NCBI GenBank assembly: GCA_944390105.1
Contig: CALXOV010000014.1
Span: forward strand, 1 to 62,401
Source: an uncultured Succinivibrionaceae bacterium
GTDB taxonomy: Bacteria > Pseudomonadota > Gammaproteobacteria > Enterobacterales > Succinivibrionaceae
DNA length: 62,401 bases
Reading direction: 5' to 3'
Shown: positions 26,047 to 34,839 of the stretch, one piece after another
How positions within the stretch are numbered: position 1 is the first letter of the stretch
How the letters are laid out: each line of letters begins with the position of its first letter
The notes under the pieces: generated by a model
What the model saw: only the letters and a program-made list of their open reading frames with translations
What the model was told of the DNA's origin: nothing
Databases searched by the model: none
Program-made: the position numbers and the translations under genes

Positions 26047-26904
26047 ATGAGTGCCCAAATTATTGATGGCAAAACTATTGCCAAAAATTTACGCTTAAAG
26101 TTGCAGGCTGAAGTAGCCGCCCGCACTGCAGCCGGAGCACGCGCCCCAGGCCTGGCGGTAATTTTAATTGGCGCCGATCCTGCCTCACAGGTCTATGTGC
26201 GCAATAAGCGGCGCGCCTGTGAAGAAGTCGGTATTGTCTCCTTCCCCTATGATCTCCCTGCAAATACTACGCAAGAGGAACTTGAGCGTATCATTGATGA
26301 ATGCAATAACAATCCTGCTGTAGATGGTATTTTAGTACAGTTTCCTCTGCCTGAGCATTTAGATGAAAGACGGGTCATTGAAAAGATTCTGCCCACCAAG
26401 GACGTTGATGGCTTTCATCCCTACAATGTTGGCCGCCTGACCCAGCGCATTCCGCTGCTGCGTGCCTGCACCCCTAAAGGCATTATCACTATGCTTAAGG
26501 AAAGTAAGGTTAATCTGTTAGGCATCAATGCATGTATCGTCGGCGCCTCCAATATTGTCGGCCGCCCGATGGCGTTAGAGCTGCTACTTGAAGGGGCTAC
26601 CGTTACTGTAACGCATCGCTTTACGCAAAACTTAGAGCCTTTTGTGCGCAATGCTGATCTGCTAATTGTCGCTGTTGGCAAACCATGCTTTATCCCCGGT
26701 GACTGGATTAAGGACGGTGCCGTAGTGATTGATGTAGGCATTAATCGTCTGTCAGACGGCAAATTGTGCGGCGATGTAGATTTTGCCCGCGCCAAGGAAC
26801 ACGCTGCACTCATTACTCCAGTGCCCGGCGGCGTGGGCCCGATGACGGTGGCCACTTTAATGGAAAATACGGTACAGGCCTACCTGACCCACCTTCAGCT
26901 CTAA
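26047..26904 (+). CDS. folD: Bifunctional methylenetetrahydrofolate dehydrogenase/cyclohydrolase
   Basis: A 285-residue FolD interconverting 5,10-methylene-, methenyl- and 10-formyl-tetrahydrofolate for purine and formyl-methionine supply. Motifs: [14 protein letters not shown] (catalytic Lys region), [55 protein letters not shown] (NADP site) and [22 protein letters not shown] 26047 is preferred over the TTG one codon earlier, because GGAGG at 26033 is well placed for it. It ends with a clear terminator. Confidence 0.96.
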   Translation: MSAQIIDGKTIAKNLRLKLQAEVAARTAAGARAPGLAVILIGADPASQVYVRNKRRACEEVGIVSFPYDLPANTTQEELERIIDECNNNPAVDGILVQFPLPEHLDERRVIEKILPTKDVDGFHPYNVGRLTQRIPLLRACTPKGIITMLKESKVNLLGINACIVGASNIVGRPMALELLLEGATVTVTHRFTQNLEPFVRNADLLIVAVGKPCFIPGDWIKDGAVVIDVGINRLSDGKLCGDVDFARAKEHAALITPVPGGVGPMTVATLMENTVQAYLTHLQL

Positions 26905-26925
26905 ATGCCTTGCGCACCTGAAACT

Positions 26926-26964
26926 AAAAACCCTGCAGAGATTTTTTCGCTGCAGGGTTTTAAC
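26926..26964 (+). terminator. Bidirectional terminator between folD and fabV
   Basis: CCCTGCAG (26931-26938) and CTGCAGGG (26950-26957) flanked by A5 on the left and TTTT on the right. It can end both folD and the convergent fabV transcript. Confidence 0.88.
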
Positions 26965-27008
26965 TTTTTACATGGAATGCGCCGCCGCAGCGCCGCTCCA
27001 GCTTACGC

Positions 27009-28202
27009 TTAAATAAGCGAAATTAAATCAAAATTGACCTCAGGATTGCTGTCTTTAGCATAATCCACCCCCGGAACTTCAAAACCAAACAGCTCTAAGA
27101 ACTGATGCTTGTAATCTAAGTAATCGGTCTTGTCCTTGAGGTTTTCAGTAGTGATCTGCGGCCACAGTGCCTTGCAGGCATCCTGCACCTTAGGATCGAG
27201 CTCATAGCCATCCATGCGCACGCGTCCACTGTCATCAAGCTTACAGTCATTGCCATACAGCGACTTAGCAAACATACGCCAAATATGTTCAATTACTGAT
27301 TCATAGCAACCCTGCTCACGCATCACCTTAAAGCAGATCGCAATGTACAGCGACATCACGGGAATGGCCGAAGAAGCCTGAGTAACCACGGACTTGAGCA
27401 CCGCCACACGTGCATCGCCGTTAACTGACTTGAGCAGTTCGCGATTGGCCGCGGCAGCTCTATCTAAATCTTCCTTAGCCTTACCTAAAGCGCCATGCCA
27501 ATAAATAGGCCATGTTATCTCAGTGCCGATATAGCTGTAGGCGACAGTCTTGCAACCCTCTGCCAGCACGCCGGCATCAGCTAAAGCCTTGATCCACAGC
27601 TCCCAGTCCTGGCCCCCCATCACCTTGACAGTATTATCCACTTCCTCTGGGGTAGCAGGCTCAATCGTCGCCTCAATAATTTCATCCTTATTGGTGTCGA
27701 TCGCTGTTGAAACATATGGCTTGCCAATCGGTTTTAAGGTCGAACGTACCACTTCACCACTGTCTGGCATCTTACGCACGGGAGCGGCCAGGGAATAGAC
27801 CACCATATCAACCTGACCTAAATCCTGCTTAATCAGCTCAATGGCCTTAGCTCGACATTCATTCGAGAAAGCATCGCCATTAATATTCTTGGCATACAGC
27901 CCTTCAGCCTGAGCATACTCAGTAAAAGCGGCACTGTTGTACCATCCAGCAGTACCCGGACGTTTGGCAGTGCCCGGCTTTTCAAAAAACACACCGATGG
28001 TAGCAGCTCCCGCTCCGAACGCCGCGCTGATGCGGGAGGCCAGACCATAGCCGGTGGAGGCGCCGATCACGAGCACTTTCTTCGGGCCATTAATCGGACC
28101 TTGACGCTTGACATAATCAATCTGCTGCTTAACGTTGGCTCTGCAGCCTTCAGGGTGAGTAGTAACGCAGATAAAACCGCGGACTTTCGGTTCAATGATC
28201 AT
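27009..28202 (-). CDS. fabV: Trans-2-enoyl-ACP/CoA reductase FabV
   Basis: A 397-residue enoyl reductase that completes the fatty-acid elongation cycle using NADH; FabV-type enzymes resist triclosan. Motifs: [20 protein letters not shown] at the N-terminus, [16 protein letters not shown] (dinucleotide site), [15 protein letters not shown], and [22 protein letters not shown] with the catalytic Tyr-x8-Lys. The start is ATG 28202, with AGAGGAAG upstream. An in-frame start 108 bases earlier would add an unlikely 36-residue hydrophobic leader and is rejected. The length matches the family (about 400). Single gene. Confidence 0.95.
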   Translation of the reverse strand: MIIEPKVRGFICVTTHPEGCRANVKQQIDYVKRQGPINGPKKVLVIGASTGYGLASRISAAFGAGAATIGVFFEKPGTAKRPGTAGWYNSAAFTEYAQAEGLYAKNINGDAFSNECRAKAIELIKQDLGQVDMVVYSLAAPVRKMPDSGEVVRSTLKPIGKPYVSTAIDTNKDEIIEATIEPATPEEVDNTVKVMGGQDWELWIKALADAGVLAEGCKTVAYSYIGTEITWPIYWHGALGKAKEDLDRAAAANRELLKSVNGDARVAVLKSVVTQASSAIPVMSLYIAICFKVMREQGCYESVIEHIWRMFAKSLYGNDCKLDDSGRVRMDGYELDPKVQDACKALWPQITTENLKDKTDYLDYKHQFLELFGFEVPGVDYAKDSNPEVNFDLISLI

Positions 28203-28508
28203 TGCTGCTTGCTTCCTCTTAAAGCGACAGGCGCACTGCGCCTGTAGAAAAAAAATTGGCAAAGCTGCCGGCCACAAGCCGACGGCGAGTTTAGCGTCAT
28301 TATACCGCAAAGCTAAGACACCTCAGGGCGTGGCATGCGCTGCGCTCCACCTCGACGGTAATTTAAGCTTTTTACGTATATATTTAATATAGGTGCAAAT
28401 TTTAGTCCAAAGCTTATAATAATGATCTCTGTCAGCCGATATGCGCCCCACGTTAGCCGTTGGCGGGCGATTAATGACAGTATCATGAGCTTAATGCAGG
28501 AGGAAAGA

Positions 28509-30029
28509 GTGTTAAGCGCAACTAAATTCATCCGTGCTCTGAGCATAAGCTGTGCTGCCGTATTGCTTGGGGCCACGCAGTCAGCGCAAGCCATCCCTGC
28601 AAGCGCACAACCGCTTGCAGGTTCGCAGATAGCCGTAGCATATCAACTGCCAGGTTCCACTGAAGTTTACGGCATTAACAGTGATGTCTACTTTCATCCC
28701 GCCTCCACCCAAAAGCTAGTAACCGCGCTGGCCGCCTCCATTTTCCTTGGCAATGACTACACCATTAAAACCAAACTGCAGCTACAAAAACATGTCGTAA
28801 ACGTAACGCCGGACAACAAAAATCAGCTGCAGCTTGACCCCGACGGCACGCTACATTCGCATGTCACCATCCGCTTCAGCGCTGATCCTAGCCTCACCTT
28901 GCAGGCTTACCGCAAATTGCTCAGCACGCTGCAACAAGAAGGCATCAAACGCATTGCCGGCAATGTTTTTTTGGATATAAGCCGCGTCGGAACCCCGATC
29001 CGTGCCCAAGGTTGGAATTGGAGCGACATCCCCAGCTGCTTTACCGCCCCCGCAGCAGCGGTAATCTTAAATCGCAACTGCACCTTTATTGAGCTGACCA
29101 ATGCAGGTCCCGGCACCCGCGCTCAGCCGCGCATTCCGGCAGGTCTGCCGCTTAGTGTCATTTCCAATGCCATAGCCGTCAATAACCGCGACTATGGCGG
29201 TGATTGCGAGTTGGAGATCAATTTATATCAAGGCAATGAATATCATTTAGACGGTTGCATTCCAGCAGATAATAATGGCAAACCTTTCCCGCTGTCCCTA
29301 GATGTCTCTGACCCCACGGCCTGGGGCATTGCGTGGACACAGAAAATCTTAGATGATTTAGGCATCACGCTAGACGGCTCGGTTGAAGCAGTGCGGATCC
29401 CGGCCAATGACAGCGTCACCATTGCAGAAATTAAATCCGCACCGCTTGGCGAAATGATTAAATACATGCTGCAACGCTCCAATAATCTGTACGCAGATGC
29501 CATCGCCAAAAATACTGCCGCTGAATATTACTCATTACCTGCCACCTATAACCGAACCACCCGCGCATTGCGCTCCATCCTAAATCAGTATGCCGACATC
29601 AATTTAAGCTCAGCCTATTTAGTAGATGCCTCCGGTCTCTCAGCGCACAATCTGCTGACTGCTCGCGACCTGTTGGCAGTGCTATCCTACATGAAGGCCC
29701 ATGACAACGAGCTGCATTTAATTGACATGCTACCGGTGGCAGGTAAATCCGGCACATTGCACTGGCGCGCCTCCACAGTAAATCCGCCGCTTAAGTTCAA
29801 TGTGATGGCTAAAACCGGTACGTTGCAAAATGTCTCCAACTTAGCTGGCTTTGTAAAGAGCAAATCAGGTCAGCTCGTGCCTTTTGTCATGTTTACCAAT
29901 GCCATTACCTACAGCGAACGTATTCGCGATCGCGTTAAATTCCGCCGCATGGCGTCACCGCATTTAGGCTACGAACGCTACGTGCTGGAAAACATCTATG
30001 CAGAAAAGGTCATGGGTCGAGATTTTTAG
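28509..30029 (+). CDS. dacB: D-alanyl-D-alanine carboxypeptidase/endopeptidase (PBP4)
   Basis: A 506-residue class C penicillin-binding protein with a signal peptide (residues 1-28, cut after QAQA/SAQA-like site). Active motifs: STQK (Ser66-Lys69, acyl-Ser), RSNN (SxN) and AKTGTLQN (KTG). PBP4 trims and cleaves peptidoglycan cross-links in the periplasm. GTG 28509 is chosen because AGGAGG lies five bases upstream; the earlier ATG at 28494 overlaps that site. It is followed after 66 bases by alaA on the same strand. Confidence 0.93.
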   Translation: MLSATKFIRALSISCAAVLLGATQSAQAIPASAQPLAGSQIAVAYQLPGSTEVYGINSDVYFHPASTQKLVTALAASIFLGNDYTIKTKLQLQKHVVNVTPDNKNQLQLDPDGTLHSHVTIRFSADPSLTLQAYRKLLSTLQQEGIKRIAGNVFLDISRVGTPIRAQGWNWSDIPSCFTAPAAAVILNRNCTFIELTNAGPGTRAQPRIPAGLPLSVISNAIAVNNRDYGGDCELEINLYQGNEYHLDGCIPADNNGKPFPLSLDVSDPTAWGIAWTQKILDDLGITLDGSVEAVRIPANDSVTIAEIKSAPLGEMIKYMLQRSNNLYADAIAKNTAAEYYSLPATYNRTTRALRSILNQYADINLSSAYLVDASGLSAHNLLTARDLLAVLSYMKAHDNELHLIDMLPVAGKSGTLHWRASTVNPPLKFNVMAKTGTLQNVSNLAGFVKSKSGQLVPFVMFTNAITYSERIRDRVKFRRMASPHLGYERYVLENIYAEKVMGRDF

Positions 30030-30095
30030 GTGCTAAAATTGTCGGCAGTGCTGGATTTTCAGGCTGCATTACTATGTTGCCATGACGAGGCTTTC

Positions 30096-31310
30096 ATGAA
30101 AACTATAGATAAATCGCATAAATTAGATAACGTCTGCTACGACATCCGCGGCAAAATCCATCAGGAAGCCTGCCGGATGGAAGATGAAGGCGTCCGTATT
30201 TTAAAGCTTAACATCGGCAATCTGGCCGCGTTCGGTTTTCAGGCTCCGGAAGAAGTAGTGCGCGATGTGGTGCGTAATCTGCCCAACGCGCAAGGCTACT
30301 GCGAATCTAACGGTATTTTCCCCGCCCGCAAAGCCATTGCCCAGTACTATCAGCAAAAAGGTTTGAAACACGTGGACGCTGATGACGTCTACATCGGCAA
30401 CGGTGTATCCGAACTCATCACCATGTCGATGAATGCGCTACTCAATAATGGCGATGAAATTTTAGTGCCGGCACCGGATTATCCACTGTGGACGGCCGGC
30501 GTAAGCTTAGCCGGCGGACGTCCGGTGCACTACATGTGCGATGAGCAGGCCAATTGGTTCCCGGATCTTGAAGACATTAAAAAGAAGATCACTGCGCGCA
30601 CCCGCGGCATTGTGATCATTAACCCCAATAATCCGACCGGAGCCGTTTACAGTACAGCACTGCTGCAGGACATTATTGAAATTGCACGGCAACACGATCT
30701 CATCATTTTTGCCGATGAGATTTATGACAAAATTCTATACGATGATGTGGCCCACCGCTCTATCTGTACGTTATGTGATGACGTCAATGTCATTACCTAT
30801 AATGGTCTGTCCAAGGTCTACCGCTCTTGCGGCTTCCGTCAAGGCTGGATGCTGATTTCAGGGCCGAAAAACAATATTCGCGGCTATATTGACGGCATCC
30901 GCATGATGATGGCGATGCGTCTGTGTGCCAATGTGCCACTGCAATACGCCATTCAGACAGCCTTAGGCGGCTATCAGAGCATCAATGAGTTGATTGTGCC
31001 AGGCGGGCGCCTGTATGTGCAGCGCGATGCACTCTACAATCGCCTCAACGCCATTGACGGCATCTCAGTCGTCAAACCGCACGGCGCACTCTATATGTTC
31101 CCGCGCATTGACATTAAGAAATTCAATATTAAAGACGATCAGAAATTTGCCCTTGATCTGTTAAAACAGGAAAAGCTACTCATCGTGCAAGGCACCGGCT
31201 TTAATTGGCCATCTCCGGATCATTTCCGCGTCGTCTTTTTGCCGACCGTTGATGTGATCGACGATGCCTGCAATCGTTTAGAGCATTTCCTCAAGACTTA
31301 CCGGCAGTAA
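30096..31310 (+). CDS. alaA: Alanine-synthesising aminotransferase AlaA
   Basis: A 404-residue PLP enzyme of the AlaA/YfbQ type, making alanine from pyruvate with glutamate as donor. Motifs: NIGNLAAFGFQAPEEV, YIGNGVSELITMSMNALLNNGDE, INPNNPTGAVYS, FADEIYDKILYD, and NGLSKVYRSCGFRQGWM with the PLP-binding Lys. ATG 30096 follows ACGAGG; the 66 codons before it read poorly. The length equals E. coli AlaA (405), and yfbR follows as in E. coli. Confidence 0.94.
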   Translation: MKTIDKSHKLDNVCYDIRGKIHQEACRMEDEGVRILKLNIGNLAAFGFQAPEEVVRDVVRNLPNAQGYCESNGIFPARKAIAQYYQQKGLKHVDADDVYIGNGVSELITMSMNALLNNGDEILVPAPDYPLWTAGVSLAGGRPVHYMCDEQANWFPDLEDIKKKITARTRGIVIINPNNPTGAVYSTALLQDIIEIARQHDLIIFADEIYDKILYDDVAHRSICTLCDDVNVITYNGLSKVYRSCGFRQGWMLISGPKNNIRGYIDGIRMMMAMRLCANVPLQYAIQTALGGYQSINELIVPGGRLYVQRDALYNRLNAIDGISVVKPHGALYMFPRIDIKKFNIKDDQKFALDLLKQEKLLIVQGTGFNWPSPDHFRVVFLPTVDVIDDACNRLEHFLKTYRQ

Positions 31311-31316
31311 ATTAAG

Positions 31317-31341
31317 CTGCGCAGGTATACGGCCTGCGCAG
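31317..31341 (+). promoter_or_regulatory. Hairpin between alaA and yfbR
   Basis: CTGCGCAGG / CCTGCGCAG with a seven-base loop, directly after the alaA stop. There is no T-run, so partial termination or mRNA stabilisation is more likely than full termination. Confidence 0.5.
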
Positions 31342-31379
31342 GCTTACAGTCCTTCTTTCACTCCTGCAAGGCCTCCATT

Positions 31380-32003
31380 ATGAAGCAGTCCATTCAAAGC
31401 ACTTTTTTAGCTTGGATCGTGCGTATGTCGCTTATCAAGCGCTGGGCGCTGATGCTGTCCTTTCGTAAGGAAAATGTCTCCGAGCACAGTCATCAGACTG
31501 CGGTCATTGCCCATATGCTGTGCGTGATTAAAAACCGCCTGTTTGGCGGTAAAGTCAATGCCGAGCATGTGGCGGTGCTCGCGCTCTATCACGAGGTATC
31601 TGAAACTAAGCTGCAGGATTTAAATTCCAAAACCAAGTATTTAAATCCGGAATTTACGCGGCAGTATAAAAAGCTTGAAGCCATGGCCGAGCGCGAGTGT
31701 TTGCACACGCTGCCGCAGCCGCTACAGGATGACTTTGCTCCGCTAATTTTGCAAGATCAAATTGATCCAGAGCTCAAAAAACTGGTTAAAGCGGCCGATC
31801 TGCTGTCAGCCTACATCAAAGCTAATGATGAGCTACGCTTTAATAATCAGGAATTTGCTCATGTCAAAGAGGGCTTAGAGCCGCGCTTGGCTGCCATCTG
31901 TCAAGAGCTGCCCGAGGTGCAGTATTTCATGGATCATTTTGTCGCCTCGTGCTGGGCTACCGTCGATCAGCTCACCGGCATTGATAAGGAGCATGCGTCC
32001 TGA
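31380..32003 (+). CDS. yfbR: 5'-deoxynucleotidase YfbR (HD domain)
   Basis: A 207-residue HD-domain phosphatase that dephosphorylates deoxyribonucleoside 5'-monophosphates. Metal-binding HD residues are visible in EHSHQTAVIAHML and LYHEVSETKLQDL, with DLLSAYIKANDEL closing the site. The length matches E. coli YfbR (199) and it follows alaA as in that species. Its stop lies two bases before the next ORF, so both are probably one transcript. Confidence 0.92.
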   Translation: MKQSIQSTFLAWIVRMSLIKRWALMLSFRKENVSEHSHQTAVIAHMLCVIKNRLFGGKVNAEHVAVLALYHEVSETKLQDLNSKTKYLNPEFTRQYKKLEAMAERECLHTLPQPLQDDFAPLILQDQIDPELKKLVKAADLLSAYIKANDELRFNNQEFAHVKEGLEPRLAAICQELPEVQYFMDHFVASCWATVDQLTGIDKEHAS

Positions 32004-32005
32004 CC

Positions 32006-32482
32006 ATGACGGAGCTTGCCTATATCGTCAATGATAAGGGGGAGCGAACCCATGTCATTCTACCGCTTGATGCCTACAACTCTTTGCTTGCGTTGCAAGA
32101 GCTGTTAAAATCTTCCTCTCTGACGCATGACGAGCTGTATTATTTAAATTTCAAGCAGCATCAAGCCTGCGGTTATCCGCACGGTCCTAAGCGCTGTCCG
32201 CATTTTGTGCTGATTAAAGGGTCAGAGGTAGCATTAGAGTTAAGCCGCTCAATTCCCGAGCGCATTGTACAGTTAAAAGAACGGCTGCTTGATGATCAAA
32301 GTTTGGTGCTCGATCCGGCGCGCAATGCGTTTGTGCTGACCCGTGATGTCGATTGTAAAAGTGTAAGTCAGGCTGCCCTGCTGTGCTCCGGCATGGTGAT
32401 AAACGGCATGGAAGCTTTTAAAAATAAGGCCGGCTTCTCCCTGCGCATGTCAGGTTACGGCCGCAAAAAGAGGATCTCATAA
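32006..32482 (+). CDS. DUF4357-like protein of unknown function
   Basis: A 158-residue soluble protein. Residues 1-40 (AYIVNDKGERTHVILPLDAYNSLLALQELL) resemble short antitoxin-like segments. A Cys-rich patch follows (CGYPHGPKRCPHF). The C-terminal half (LTRDVDCKSVSQAALLCSGMVINGMEAFKNKAGFSL) resembles DUF4357, a small domain often found in restriction or nuclease proteins. It starts two bases after yfbR and its stop overlaps the next ATG (TAATG), so it belongs to the yfbR-rsmB-like operon. No toxin partner is seen. The function is unknown. Confidence 0.7.
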   Translation: MTELAYIVNDKGERTHVILPLDAYNSLLALQELLKSSSLTHDELYYLNFKQHQACGYPHGPKRCPHFVLIKGSEVALELSRSIPERIVQLKERLLDDQSLVLDPARNAFVLTRDVDCKSVSQAALLCSGMVINGMEAFKNKAGFSLRMSGYGRKKRIS

Positions 32483-33936
32483 TGCCGCAGGCAAAATCTG
32501 CTTCATCCCGCCCGGCGCAGGGCAAACTCAATCATTTCGTTAAACATCCAAAGAGTGCCACTGCACGTGCCGTCCAAGGAGCTGCCAGCCGTCGGCAGTT
32601 TAATCACCGCTCGCGCCCGCAGATTCGCCGCAACGGCGGTTTCAGCCCTTTTCAGTTACGCTTAGTTCACTCCATCTTAAGCGAGGTCCTAACTGAAGGC
32701 AAACCGCTAGATAAGGCCTATGCCATTTATTTTGCCAAAGTTAAATTAGAGCCAGTCGAGCAGGGCTTTATTATCCGCCAGGTAAATGCGATGTTCCGTA
32801 GGCTATCCTTTTATGCCTACTGCGCCTGCTTAAAGCGTCCGGCGGACTTTTCCCGCCACGTCAACCGCCTGATTGTCTGTTACTGTGCAGACCAAGGCTG
32901 GGATGTGCCAGAGCTTGATTGCGGAGAGGGTTTTGATCGCTCACATTTAAAGCAACGCTTAGGCCAAGCGCGCAATGAAGAGCTGCTCAATCAAGGCTGC
33001 CCACTGTGGCTTGATATTTTAGGTAAAAAGGAGCTCGGAGCCCAATGGCTTACGGAACGCCAAGCTTTGTGCAGCGAGCCCAAGCGCTATATTCGCGTCA
33101 ATTCATTAAAGATCGATCGTGATACTTTAGCCTCGCGCTTAAGCGAAGAAGGCGTGGTCACCCGTCCGGTTAAAGGCATCCCCACCGCGCTGGAAATTAC
33201 TTCAAGCTGTGCTCTCTTTCGCACCCAGTGCTTTAAAGACGGTCTTTTTGAACAGCAGGATGCCGGCTCGCAGCAAATAGCACCCTTCTGCGAGGTCGCG
33301 CCGCATCAGCGGGTGATCGATGCCTGCGCTGGGGCCGGTGGTAAAACGCTGCACTTGGCCGCGCTGATGGAAAATAAGGGTCAGCTACTGGCGCTTGATA
33401 CCGCAGCTTGGCGCTTAGAAGATCTCAAAAAACGCGCGCGCCGCGCCGGAGCGAATAATATTGAAATCCGTCCGATTGACAGCAGTAAAGTTTTAAAGCG
33501 CCTTTACGACAGCGCCGATCGCGTGCTCATTGACGCACCGTGCTCAGGAACGGGCGTTTTGCGCCGTACCCCCGATACCAAATGGCGCGATTCCACCGCC
33601 TATCTTCGCGAGCTACACGCAACGCAGGCACAGCTGCTTGAGCGCTGCCAACATTTAGTCAAAGTCGGCGGATTGCTGATTTACTCGACCTGCTCTATTC
33701 TGCCCTCCGAGAACAGTGCACAAATTGCGTCCTTCTTGGCAAAGCACCCTGAATTTAACTTAATTGAAGAGCGCCAGATCCTGCCATCTTCCGGCAATGA
33801 CGGCTTCTTTATGGCCAAGCTGCGTCGCACTGGACCAAGCCTCACCGACGTAGCCTTTGATGAAGAAGATCAGGCCGCACCTGCGCCCACAACCGAAACT
33901 GCACCTGCAAAGCTAAACAGCGACCTGCAAGCATAA
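32482..33936 (+). CDS. RsmB/NOP2-family rRNA cytosine-C5 methyltransferase
   Basis: A 484-residue SAM-dependent enzyme. A basic Ser/Arg-rich head (1-50) is followed by a helical NusB-like region (about 55-160). RYIRVNSLK leads into the catalytic domain: DACAGAGGKTLHLAAL (SAM motif I), ALDTAAWRLEDLKKRAR, VLIDAPCSGTGVLRRTPDTKWR (motif IV with Cys) and IYSTCSILPSENSAQI (motif VI with the catalytic Cys). Members methylate C967 (RsmB) or C1407 (RsmF) of 16S rRNA. The NusB-like N-terminus favours RsmB, but the exact target is not certain. It ends with a Pro/Thr/Ala-rich tail. Confidence 0.88.
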   Translation: MPQAKSASSRPAQGKLNHFVKHPKSATARAVQGAASRRQFNHRSRPQIRRNGGFSPFQLRLVHSILSEVLTEGKPLDKAYAIYFAKVKLEPVEQGFIIRQVNAMFRRLSFYAYCACLKRPADFSRHVNRLIVCYCADQGWDVPELDCGEGFDRSHLKQRLGQARNEELLNQGCPLWLDILGKKELGAQWLTERQALCSEPKRYIRVNSLKIDRDTLASRLSEEGVVTRPVKGIPTALEITSSCALFRTQCFKDGLFEQQDAGSQQIAPFCEVAPHQRVIDACAGAGGKTLHLAALMENKGQLLALDTAAWRLEDLKKRARRAGANNIEIRPIDSSKVLKRLYDSADRVLIDAPCSGTGVLRRTPDTKWRDSTAYLRELHATQAQLLERCQHLVKVGGLLIYSTCSILPSENSAQIASFLAKHPEFNLIEERQILPSSGNDGFFMAKLRRTGPSLTDVAFDEEDQAAPAPTTETAPAKLNSDLQA

Positions 33937-33948
33937 CGCCACATCTTT

Positions 33949-33979
33949 GCCTGCCCGTTGCAGTAAGTCGCGGGCAGGC
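33949..33979 (+). terminator. Hairpin after the RsmB-like gene
   Basis: GCCTGCCCG and CGGGCAGGC arms with a 13-base loop, 12 bases after the stop. The T-run is missing, so termination would be partial or Rho-assisted. It separates the operon from the 900-base gap. Confidence 0.5.
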
Positions 33980-34066
33980 TTAACTGCCGCAGTTCCTGCA
34001 TTTATTTCACTTTTGATGGTAGATTTTAATCGCTATTAAAACCGCACGCGCCTACTTTGGAAGAGC

Positions 34067-34648
34067 TTTTCCCACAAGCAATCCCGCTGCGCCAATTTCC
34101 CACAAGCTTTTTCCCAACAAGCGCTTGTTTTATTATATTTTTGAAATTACAGTTTATTTTTAATATCATCGCCATTGTTTCACCGCAATATTCGCTGCAA
34201 AACGCCCACATCCCGCTAATCACTTTAAGCTAACCCACAAAATTTCCCACAGGGCAGAAAAAATTTTACGGCACAGCTTGATTTTCATTTTTGAAATTTT
34301 ACATCCTGTAAACGCTTGCATTAGCCTTGTGGAAAACGTTTCCCACCGCAAAAAGCGCATAAATATGCGCCTTTGCGTAAATTCCAACTATTTTTCCCAC
34401 AAGGAAGGGCAATTTACCCACAATCGAGCCGCAACGCATAGCTAAAGGGTTTTGGTTAATAAATTATTATCCAAATCTACCAAGTTTCGGAAAAACTGAG
34501 CTTTTTCTTTTCCCACAGGCTTGTACGATGATTTTAAAGCAATTTTTAAAAATCAACTGCTTTAAAATTTAAACTTGTGGGCAAATAAAGTCGATATATA
34601 TCGGCTTTTCCCACCGATTCACGCCTAATCCACAAAATTTCCCACAAG
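34067..34648. repeat. Array of TTTCCCACA-type boxes in an AT-rich 900-base gap
   Basis: The gap 33937-34839 has no convincing gene. Within it TTTCCCACA(A/G) or a close variant recurs at about 34067, 34096, 34108 (CCCAACA), 34231, 34243, 34339 (CCCACC), 34393, 34413 (TTTACCCACA), 34508, 34606 (CCCACC) and 34638 on the plus strand, and at 34326 and 34574 on the minus strand. Three sites differ from the DnaA box TTATCCACA by one base: TTATCCAAA (34467, identical to E. coli oriC box R3), TAATCCACA (34626) and TTTTCCACA (minus, 34329-34337). TAAYCCACAAAATTTCCCAC occurs twice (34231 and 34626). TTTTTGAAATT also occurs twice (34138, 34288). An AT-only-like stretch lies at 34127-34170. Confidence 0.85.
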
Positions 34649-34839
34649 CAGCGGGAAAATATTTAGGACCCGCTTGCTTTTTCAAAATTTTCTTAAATCA
34701 TAAAAATGTGATAAATATCGCAATATACTGTATACGGCTGCCTGCAGTGCACCGCGGTAAAAAAAGCGCTCCTCGCGCTGCAATGGCAAATCATCATCCG
34801 CAAACCGAGAACTGATCGCCTAAGGACTTAAGAATTAAG

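Noticed and set aside
28203-28310. 36-codon N-terminal extension of fabV
   Set aside because: Hydrophobic leader foreign to the family. ATG 28202 has a good ribosome site and the canonical [10 protein letters not shown] start.
34026-34223. 65-codon minus-strand frame inside the box array
   Set aside because: No ribosome site, low-complexity product and overlap with repeated CCCACA boxes; most likely chance in AT-rich DNA.
34350-34372. Possible dif site (GCGCAT-AAAT-ATGCGC)
   Set aside because: It is a palindrome but lacks the XerD arm of dif (TTATGTTAAAT-like). The match to dif is only a few bases of the XerC side.
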